A stretch of DNA of 64,000 bases from Roridomyces roridus (taxonomy: Eukaryota; Basidiomycota; Agaricomycetes; Agaricales; Mycenaceae), in assembly GCA_029378245.1 (NCBI GenBank), contig JARKIF010000004.1, positions 2,108,001-2,172,000 on the forward strand, given 5' to 3'. Every line of letters starts with the position of its first letter. Within the stretch, counting starts at the first letter, position 1. A program made the position numbers and the translations under genes. A model generated the notes under the pieces. It did not search any database, had not been told where the DNA came from, and worked only from the letters and a program-made list of their open reading frames with translations. This document shows positions 55,235 through 64,000 of the stretch, piece by piece.

Positions 55235-57404
55235 ATGACCATCTCGGACCCAGGCCACCACCGTTCTCGAACGCGTGGGCCCTCCCTCGACTCGGCCGAC
55301 CCATTCGCCATCCACATGGCTCCACCGGAGGGTGAGACGCCAGCTGCGCGCGCCGAGCGTCTGGCAGCGCAGCAGTATGCGGAGAAGATGAGCAGGCAGA
55401 TTGACGAGCAGATTCTGCAGAGCAAGAGGTTGCATGATAAGAAGGATAAGGATGTCAAGATTCTGCTGCTAGGTGCGTGGTGTTTTGTTTTGGGTGGCAC
55501 ACGAGATGTGAATGCGAGTGGCAGGCCAGTCCGAGTCGGGCAAGGTGAGTCTGATTCAGTCGTACCGGAAGTGAAGAAGACTGACGACTCGAAGAGCACG
55601 GTGTTGAAAAGTGCGTTTCTTTTCGTGCATTCAGGTGGTATGTCATCTCACAAATTGGCAGATTTCCGACTACGATTCACGCCACAATACTTTGACTCTG
55701 AGCGCAACGCATGGCGGACAGTCGTCCTTCTCAACCTCATAAGGTCCCCCTCTCCCTCCCTCACTCAGGCACGGACTCTAACGCACAATAGTTCCGTCCG
55801 CAGCATCATCACCGCGATCGAGAACGAGTTCGCCGCTCCCGAATTCAACCTCGTGCACGACAGCCATCGAACGCTCTGCGCCGAGCTCGCACCGCTCCTC
55901 GAAGAAGAAGTGACCGTCAACACGCTCATCTCCGCTACACCCAACGTCCCACCTGGTCAGGGCCAAGACGTCTTTGTGCGACCTGGTGGCGAGTGGAAGA
56001 GCGTGTTGGCAAATTCAGACGAGGCCAAGCACGCCGTGGAGGTCGTTTTTGGACTACGGGATGAGATTGATTCGTTGTGGGCGGATACGGCTGTGAGGGA
56101 GTTGTTGGAGAAGAAAGATGTCTCGCTCAAGGACGGGGGTGGATAGTGCGTGCTCCCCGCTACCTCCATTCCGTTTGGACACTAACTCTTTGCTGCTAGC
56201 TTCATGGACGACATTGCGCGTGTGACGGCGGAGGACTACGTTCCCACCGACTGTGCGTTTGTTTCTTTCTCGCTTGGTTTCCCGAGCTGAATTGCCGACG
56301 TCAGCTGACATCCTACGCGCCCGAATAAAAACGATGGGTGTCGAGGAGCACTTTTTCGAGAAGGAGGTCGGGGCCCCTGGTCCGTGTTTCATTCCGTGCT
56401 TTCCGAAAATAACATTGACGGCGGAGCAGGCGCGCGGGGTGTCAAGGATTTTTGGATATACGACGTTCCCGGAGCCAAGGGCTCACGCGCGGTGTGGTAC
56501 GTATACGTGTCGTCGTCGTGATGCCTATCGCGCGTAGCTCACTAGCATCTTCTAGGATACCGTTTTTCGATATGGGTGCGCTGTCGTCGCGTAAGGTTGT
56601 TACTATGCTAACGGGCCCCGTAGTTCAAGCGATCGTATTCTTGACGCCGCTCTCGTTTTACGAGGTGCTGGAGGAGGATTCGAGGGTGAATCGGTTGGAG
56701 GATAGCGTGCATCTCTGGAAGGAGATTTGTGCGAATCCGTTGTTGCAAAATTGTCAGATTATTTTGTTTTTCAACAAGGTGCGTGCGTCTTTTCCCTTGT
56801 CTCCCTGGTTATGCGAGGGAATTGGAACTGACGGTATTTTTGGATTGTAGATGGATATCTTGAAGGCAAAGTTGAAGGCGGGGTTGATTATCAAGGAGTA
56901 TGTGCCCAGTTTTGCGGATCGGCCGAATACGTATGCTGGGGCTACGGGCTGTGCGTTCTTCGTCTTCTCTCCATCCATATATCCCATCCATCCATCTTCT
57001 TCCTCTCCATCTATCTATCCATCCATCCGTCTAACTCCCGTCCTGTGTTCTAGATTTCAAAGAAAAGTTCCGCGCATACCATGTACGTTTCGAATCCGCT
57101 CACTAGTCTTTGGCTGGATAACTGAACGAGTTTGTAGAAGAGGAGCTCACCAAAACCCCGCGCGTTCTTTTATTACGAGACCACTGCTGTCGTGCGTCCA
57201 CTCCTTGCATTCTGATTGGTTGTACTCAATCTTCATCTTTGATTACAGGATACGAGGTCAACAGCCAAGATCATCGGAGCGGGTAGGTGTTCTTCTCTTC
57301 TTTTGCTGATCATCTGCCGCCCTTGTACCCATCTCATCTCACGTTTACTCGCAGTGCACGAAGAGATATTCCGAAAACATCTACATGAAAGTATCTTGAT
57401 TTAG
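55235..57404 (+). CDS. Non-canonical G-alpha subunit 1
   Basis: Fifteen exons from the ATG at 55235 to the stop at 57404 give 448 residues, with every phase joining: 55235-55472, 55525-55544, 55595-55610, 55662-55743, 55792-56145, 56200-56252, 56305-56379, 56430-56496, 56556-56575, 56624-56778, 56851-56950, 57054-57082, 57138-57191, 57249-57282 and 57355-57404. G1 is GQSESGKST, switch I is DILRARIKTMGVEEH, G4 is NKMD and G5 reads TTAVD. The G3/switch II block is DVPGAKGSR where normal G-alpha has DVGGQRSER, so the catalytic glutamine is missing. An N-terminal extension of about 75 residues replaces the MGxxxS myristoylation site. A large insert sits in the helical domain. It is a member of the expanded agaricomycete G-alpha group, probably slow in GTP hydrolysis. 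Its neighbour at 58359 is a tandem paralogue. Confidence 0.9.
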
Positions 57405-58358
57405 TCGGTGCTGTTGGTTGCTTGCATCTTCACGTTCGGTACATGCTATTACTATCTAGATTGCGCGTTACTGCTGCTGTTTATAATTTGTAGGCGCTGG
57501 CGCCTTTCCTTGGATGAGACGCTGTATTTTTTAGGAACTGTATATATTCGATATCGTTATGCGAACGAGGGCCGACCCGTGTGCTGCTAAGCCGAATGGG
57601 AATTTCGGAATTTCGGGCTCATTCAACGGATACTCGGATCGGATATAGGAGGTTGCGTCGAGGTTAGCTGGGTTGAACTGTTGAAGCGCTCCGTCGGGAC
57701 GCGGAAGCGCAAGCGGAGGACGATCCGGATCAGTTTGCCGAGAAACGGATCTTTCTGCACGTGGCGCGAAACAAGAGACTGGTGATCAACTGGCGATGGG
57801 CATTTTGCAAGTCTTATCTCAGATCTCATTTCCTCAACGTAATCCAACTCGCCGCGGCCACTGAAGTTCAGTTCATATAGGCAGGGTCGGACCACCGAGT
57901 CTTTCTGTCCTGTCTGACTCTGTGGGTTCCGCATGCTGTTGCTCCTGTCTGGACGGTTGAGCCGGTTGGCAAGGGTGGTTGGCAAGCGGCGGGCAACGAC
58001 CGGTTATGGAAGCGGCCGCTCAAAACGCGATCTTTCGCATATTTATCTGCGAATCGGAATCAGGTCAAGGGCCTTTCTCCCTTACAATTTAGAATGTCTT
58101 GTAGCCCTGGAGGAATTCAACCAACCATCCAACGAACCTGCCTCGGACTACTGCCACCATCAGCGGCGATTGAGGTACATACCAACCAAAAAGAGACATT
58201 GCGTGGGTGTGTGTTTGATCAGCGTCTTTTCCCCGCTGGATCAAGTATGTAATAAATCCATGCGGGTGCTGTATCCGATGCTCTTTCTCTCCGCTTGACC
58301 GACCGACACATCTACATACCTATCCCGCCCGCTCCCTCTCCTCTCTCCCTCCAGAACA
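57405..58358. other. Intergenic between the two G-alpha genes
   Basis: It contains the 3' flank of the first and the promoter of the second G-alpha gene. Only short frames are present, including one on the minus strand at 57623-57985 without support. Confidence 0.4.
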
Positions 58359-60468
58359 ATGCTACGTACTTCGACAAGATCGAGCGAGGCCTCGTTTGAT
58401 GTGTTCGGCGCTGGGATGCGGCCACCTGCGAACGAGACGGACGAGGACAAGGCGCGCAGACTCGAGGCGGAACGCGAGGCGCTGAGGGTGTCCAAGACGA
58501 TTGACGCGGCGCTCCTTGAGGGCAAGAAGGTGTTGGAGAGAAAGAAGAGGGCGGTTAAGATTCTCTTATTAGGTGCGTGCCCCTCCCGAGTCCCCGCTTT
58601 TTTCTCATGATATGTAGGTCAATCGGAATCGGGCAAGGTGAGCCACATACGCGAGCTTGGCGTCCTTCTTCTACTGAATCTTATTTATTCAGAGTTCGGT
58701 CTTACGGAGTCAGTATGCATCGGCGCGTCTCTTTGCCAAGAGCTGATGTCTTGCAGATTTTCGGCTGGCTTTCACACCCAGATACTTTGAGAGCGAGCGA
58801 GTACTATGGAGAACGGTCATCCAGCTCAACCTCATTAGGTGCGTCTCCACTTTTCTTTTCTTTTCTTGTTCTCCTCGGACCGATCGCATATCTCGCCTAG
58901 CTCGATCAAGAAAATCTTGAACACAATGCACGAAGAATGGACCGAAGCCGAATCCGCCTCATCGCCTACAATGCTAACAAGCCAACACCGTCGACTCTCA
59001 CTCGCCCTCTCCCCGCTCCTCGCATTCGAAACGAGCATCAGCCAGTTAATCGCGTCCGACGCAGGGGGGAACGGGTACGGCGTGACCGTGCGGCCAGGTG
59101 GTGGGTGGAAGGATCGGCTCACCGCGTCTTTGGGTCGGGCGTCTGGAGCGGCGCCAGCTCTCGGAGTCTCTGCTGAGCCTCCTACGGGTGGAAGTGGTCA
59201 ACAGGATCCGACGCAAGTGACGCAGGTCCTTGCGGCTTGTCGGGATAATATCATCGCGTTGTGGGAGGACGATGCTGTGCGTGCGGTGTTGGCTGAGCGG
59301 GATGTGGATTTGGTTGAGGAGCCCGGATTGTGCGTGTCCATCCCTACGATTTGGCGGTTGTTGATTTTTTGTTAGCTTTTTGGACGATACGCCGAGGGTG
59401 ACGGCGCTCGATTATGTTCCTTCCGACCGTGCGTACCTTTGTTTTCGTCGATTCGATTAACTAACCTAACGGCAGGGGACATCATGCGCGCGCGCATACG
59501 AACGCTTGGTGTTGAGGAACATTCATTCGTCACAGAATCAGGCTTCAGAGCAGGGACCGAATTCTTCATCACGGATGTATGTGGGAGTAGTCACCAGCGA
59601 TCAACATGGGTGCGTCCTCTCCTCCCCTGAATGCATTCGCTTAAATGCATGACTAGATACCGTACTTCGATGACGGTGAATCTCCTCTTCCTCGCCGCCG
59701 CCGCTGCTGTTGATGCTGACGACAACAATCTCCAGTTCAAGCGATCCTCTTCCTCGCACCGCTACTTTTCTGGCAGAGTCTGGACGAGGACACCAAGACC
59801 AACCGTGTGGTAAGGAATTCGCATTATACATACGTCCGTATACAAGAGACTGACTGAGTGATACGAACACAGCAAGATTCGCTCGAGCTATGGCGGGAGA
59901 TCGTCGGCAACCCGCTTCTCGCCAAGACTGCGTTCATTTTGCTGTTCAACAAGAAAGACATTCTTCAAGCGCACATCAACGCCGGCGTGGTGGTGAAAAA
60001 ATATGTCCCGAGTTATGGGGAGAGGGCGAATGATGTGCCTTCGGTGACGAAATGTACGTGTTTGCTCTCCTCTTTGCTCTCCGCTTTCCCCCGCTCACCT
60101 CGCGATATGTTGTAGACTTCAGGGACAAGTTCTCCGCATACCTCGTACGTATCCCCGCTCCTTTCTCCTTTGTCGAATGGAGGTGCCTGACGACCGACAG
60201 CGCAAATTCTCCCCGGAGCCACGACCTTTTATATTTTACGAAACGGAGGCTATCGTAAGTTGTCGTCGTCGTCCTGCTATCTCCGTTCCTAGTTACTGAC
60301 GGAATGCTCGCTCGCTCGGTTGTCAGGACACCAAATCGACGGCGGTAATCCTAGGAGAAGGTTCGTCCGATTTTCGCGCTCGTGCACCGTGCTCCTACTC
60401 ACGATCAATCCAATTCAGTTCAAGAACAAATAATCCGCAACCACCTCAAAGATCTAGATGTGATGTGA
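58359..60468 (+). CDS. Non-canonical G-alpha subunit 2 (tandem paralogue)
   Basis: Fourteen exons give 462 residues: 58359-58572, 58618-58637, 58693-58708, 58757-58838, 58901-59329, 59376-59428, 59476-59609, 59657-59675, 59736-59809, 59873-60053, 60116-60144, 60201-60254, 60327-60360 and 60419-60468. Exon lengths 20, 16, 82, 53, 29, 54, 34 and 50 equal those of the first gene, so the pair arose by duplication. G1 is GQSESGKSS, switch I DIMRARIRTLGVEEH, G4 NKKD, G5 TEAID. The G3 block is DVCGSSHQR, again without the catalytic glutamine and with a cysteine in place of the first glycine. No myristoylation site is present. Compared with copy 1, two introns around the G3 and NKxD regions are placed differently: exon 7 is fused, and exon 9 is separate. 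Probably a signalling G-alpha with altered hydrolysis. Confidence 0.9.
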
Positions 60469-60849
60469 ATGAAAAACCCATGACTTCCACATGCGCTGCG
60501 CTAGGTTCCTGCGCATGCCTTTTGGAGTGTTTTCTGTGCTGACCGTGGTAGAGGTATAGAATGAATGCCGATCGTCGACGATAATTCATACTTCAAACCG
60601 AACTTCAAGCTTGCCGGCCTACGTTGCGTGGCGCTAATGGAATCAAATCATTCGTATTAATTTCTGGGAGGGGTGGAGCGGAAGGGAGAAGGGGGATGGA
60701 GAGAAGGAATCTATCTGTGTATCGATATTCGCTGGATCTACTTATTGCTGGGTGACCAAGTAAATTATGGATGGGTTCGTGTTGTTTGTTGTGCATATTT
60801 CTAATTGCTATCTGGATTGTGGGATGTCGCGGGGAACGGAGTGGTAATG

Positions 60850-63300
60850 GCAGTGTTCAACTGTTGTATGAGTATGGAGCAGGTGAATGCAGACCCGTCC
60901 GCCAGGAATGCTCCCTACCCTCGACGGCGACGTAAAGGATGCGGAGCGACTGGGAACGGGAGTCGCGATATCGCGACTCGCGAGTCTCTCTTACAGAACC
61001 TATGTACTCGATTTCATCGAAGACGAAGACGAGATACCCCCAACCTGACGTTTAGCCCCGGTTCGATTCCGGGCAGGTCAATCTATCGCTGCCTTCTTGA
61101 CTTTCTTTTTTTGGTTCAGACAGGGAACTTCACTTACTTGGGAGAGACTTCAACTTGTCGAGTCCTATCCGAAACTATTCGTTCGTCGCGCACCCAACCC
61201 ACTGCGGATAGCCTGAATCCAGTCCGGGACCTGGCTGAGATACAACAACCGTCGGGGAACTCAGAAACTGAACAAGTTCATTGCATGATCTACGAAGAGG
61301 TATACATAGAATGCAGACCCGCGAGCAATGCTCCTTGTGGAATGATCTTGTGAGCGGTAGAGCCCGGTTCGACTCCGGGGTGGGTGTTAACGCGGAACCT
61401 GTTCGTTTCTTTTGCTACATTTTCATACCCTCGCCGGGAACGTATCATAGGCGGGATGACTCGAAGTGGAGAGGCATCGCGACTCGCGAGTCTCTTACAA
61501 ACCCTATGTACTCGAGCTCATCTCGACGACGAGATATCGACCCCACGTGACCTGGTTCGATTCCGGGCCGTCACTTACTTGCAGTGTATTATGGTAGTTT
61601 TGTGTTCACACAAGTGAATAACTCAACATTAGAGACTTGCAACGGTTCAACTCATCGAGTCCATGCCGGATTGCAAGCCGATCACCGCTGGTCTGCGCCA
61701 AGTCTGCGCTGCTCCAAATGTAGTGTTGAAATCCAGCAACCTTCTGCATTGAACGATGCATATGTATATTCACTGGAGCAGGTGAATGCAGACCGGCGTC
61801 CGCCAGCAATGCGGGAAATTGTGAGCGACAGAGTTCAGTTCAGCTCTTCATATCAATGTGCGGCATGTGTCCTCGACGGCATGGGCTCGAGAGCGGAGGT
61901 GCATCGCGGCTAACGAGTCTCCCTTGCAGACCTAGGTACTCGAGTACGACGATCTACACGTACCCCGGTTCGATTCCGGGCAGCTCAATAGCTTGTGCAT
62001 CACTGCTGGTTTTTTTCTTCTTGCCGAGAACCCAACATTTGGTGCAGATTGTCTCTGAAACTACTTGTTCGTTTGTCGGAAAAAAGTGGTTTGACTTGCA
62101 ACGGATTGGACTGGAATGTGGCCTTCAGACCACTTCCAAGGTGTTCAAAGCCTCGGCATAGAGGCTTCCAACGTGTCCCAAGCCACTGGAAGGGAGAATA
62201 AGGGTTCCAACCACTCTGAAGGTTTGTCCCGAGTTCCAAGCAGTTGCAGGCCAGGCTGATCAAACCCGGGATCAACCCAATCAACAGCTCCGAGGTAAGC
62301 CATCATGTTGATATGATCATCCAAGGTGGTTCGACTTTTTACGCTCGACAATCAGCTGCTTTTCACGCATTGGACCGCAACCGGTAGCTCGAACAAGCTA
62401 CAAAACTCAGGTCATGACCCGTGGAGTTTTTACACACATACATACATGTGTGACGTAGCTTTACCGTAAATTGCTGGAGTGGTGGAGTAAATGGACCAGC
62501 GGAAGAGGAACTTATCAAAGCTGATACCCAATCGCTCATCGCAGTGATCCGTCCCCGGCAGATTCAGGTGTGAGATTCCTTGTTTTTGATGGCCTTTGAC
62601 ACGGGTGCTTGAAAGTGTTTGTAACAATGCTGTTTGTTTGAAAGTGGTTGCAACATTCTGACCTGTGGGTAGCAAGCCACGGTGAGGATTACGACCTTGA
62701 AACGGCTTGGAACAGGTCTCCAGCCAGTCCAAGCCAATTTTGATTTTTCCGACATTCGTTCGTTCGTTCGTCGCGCACCAAACCCACTGTGGAATAACGG
62801 ATCGGATCCGGAGTAGACTTGATCACACCGGGCAAAAGCCAGCGAACCCAAATAAAGCTGAGGGCTCCCCGGAGGTTCTCTCGCGCACCCGACCCAACGC
62901 GGAATAGTGAGTCCAGGACCTGGTTGGAATACAACGCTAGCAACGGTCGGGAAACTCAGAAAGCGAGCAAGTTCATTGCATGATGTACTTATGTACGACC
63001 AGGGGTTCAGAATGCCGCACCTTGTCAAAGAATCATATTCGAGCGGCAGCGCCCGGTTCGACTCCGGGGTGGGTGTTAACGCGGAACCTGTTCGTTTCTT
63101 TTGCTACATTTTCATACCCTCGCCGGGAACGTATCATAGGCGGGATGACTCGAAGTGGAGGGGCATCGCGACTCGGGAGGCTCTGTTACAGACCCCGTGT
63201 ACCCTATGTACTGGAGCTCATCTCGACGACAAGATATCCAGGAACCCGGTACCCTGGTTCGACTCCGGGCAGTCACACATTGATGCGTATCGTGATAGTT
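60850..63300. repeat. Repeat family F5: tandem tRNA-like T-arm units
   Basis: Four diverged units carry GGTTCGATTCCGGG or GGTTCGACTCCGGG hairpins near 61062, 61364, 61555, 61967, 63053 and 63260. Shared flanks are ATCGCGACTCGCGAGTCTC, TATGTACTCGAG, GAATGCAGACC and the block from GTGGGTGTTAACGCGGAACC to ATCATAGGCGGGATGACTCG, which is near-identical at 61379-61465 and 63068-63150. Downstream bases never pair with upstream bases as an acceptor stem, so these are not intact tRNA genes. No protein-coding exon was found. Confidence 0.65.
62824..62852. repeat. Half copy of the CAC...GGGCAAAAGCCAGCGAA hairpin element
   Basis: CACACCGGGCAAAAGCCAGC at 62824 followed by GAACCCA matches one arm of the 92-bp element at 32682. 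The other arm is missing. Confidence 0.55.
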
Positions 63301-63777
63301 TTTTGTTCACACAGATAAATAACTCAACATTAGAGACTTGCAAAAGTTCAATTTGTCAATCATGCCCGGGTCGGATTGCAAGCCAATCAATCTGGTCAGC
63401 GCTGTTCCAAAATGACCCTGAGCGACTCGAAAGTGGAGCTCTTGCAGACCAATTGCATATACCCTTGCACGTTTGCCTTTTTACAGAGAACTCAACTTAC
63501 CCTTGAAAGGGTTTCGCCGTTTCGCGAGTCCCGTCTGAATCATGCCCGATTGCAAACACAGCGCTGGTTCGCGCTGCTACAAATTCCGCTGAAAAGCCTC
63601 AATAGTCAATTCACAGAACCCACCCCGCGAATCATCGTATAACAGGCTTCGACCTCCTTACATCCTCTGGTCCGATTTCCCCTCGCCCCGGTGTTTCTTT
63701 TCTTGGACAGGATTAACGTGGATTTATGGTACGCCGATCCAGAGAAGTTTCTATAATCTAACCTCTACCACCCGCAC

Positions 63778-64000
63778 CTAAGACGAGGGAGGAGACACAG
63801 CGGTTTCAGGCCCGCCGAGCTGCTGCTGCACGATGTTCTTGTTGAGTAGCTTGGCGTAGCGTGGTTGGACGAAGAGTGCGCTACGAAGGTGGTTGGGTGA
63901 GAAGAAGAACGGGATGAACATACACGCACTCTGCTTCGACCAAGACCGTCCCCGACAGGTCCTCTATCTGCCCAGCGACAAAGGCTTTACGTCCCCTCAG
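63778..64000 (-). CDS. Hotdog-fold thioesterase, C-terminal part only
   Basis: The stop is at 63778-63780. Exons 63880-63778 and 64000-63930 join as GA|C in frame. The readable part, RKAFVAGQIEDLSGTVLVEA then LFVQPRYAKLLN, is the last beta-strand region of fungal hotdog thioesterases (THEM4-like acyl-CoA thioesterase relatives), which cleave acyl-CoA thioesters. The start and most of the domain lie beyond the right edge. The assignment rests on about 40 residues, so the subfamily is uncertain. Confidence 0.6.

Noticed and set aside
60850..63300. GGTTCGATTCCGGG segments as functional tRNA genes
   Set aside because: The T-arm is perfect, but the bases after it do not pair with any upstream 7-mer at tRNA distance, and no anticodon arm was found.

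Overview
The window looks like nuclear DNA of an agaric mushroom (Agaricomycetes, perhaps Mycena-like; inference). Its genes carry many short GT-AG introns of about 45-65 bases. The families are typical of that group: DUF6534 and other seven-helix membrane proteins, MYND proteins, non-canonical G-alpha paralogues, and UstYa/DUF3328 proteins. All exon joins given here were read by hand from splice signals, reading phase and family motifs.

Layout. 0-6.5 kb: a minus-strand AT-hook protein running off the left edge, a tandem repeat array split by a hAT-type MITE, and a five-exon CTP-dependent diacylglycerol kinase (DGK1-like) gene. 6.5-16.3 kb: repeat blocks, a DUF6534 gene and decayed gene copies. 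16.7-20.5 kb: the most interesting locus. It holds a secreted precursor with twelve 14-residue repeats, a divergent UstYa-like protein that has lost its copper-binding histidines, an NTF2/SnoaL-like protein, a canonical UstYa-like protein with both HxxHC motifs, and a truncated UstYa-like gene. This is a candidate dikaritin/KEP-type ribosomal peptide pathway. 22-31 kb: a seven-helix protein, a nucleotidyltransferase-fold protein, a MYND gene broken by a MITE, and a second SnoaL-like copy. 31.7-40.5 kb: an inverted segmental duplicate, a seven-helix gene broken by two different transposons, and a second DUF6534 gene. 41.6-45.8 kb: a Cys-pair protein, a small secreted protein and a 12-exon MFS transporter. 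46-49.8 kb: repeats, another MITE and a MARVEL-like remnant. 49.8-60.5 kb: a gene-dense, conserved part with PMS1 (MutL), formamidase with a 9-base microexon, and two tandem G-alpha genes lacking the catalytic glutamine. 60.8-63.3 kb: a further repeat array. Right edge: the 3' end of a hotdog thioesterase.

Two themes run through the window. First, unrelated repeat families in at least five places share a 15-17 base hairpin like a tRNA T-arm (Pol III B box, core TTCGANTC). Second, four hAT-like MITEs with perfect 8-bp target duplications and one MULE-like element with a 9-bp duplication are present. Three of these insertions break coding exons that read through cleanly when the insert is removed conceptually.
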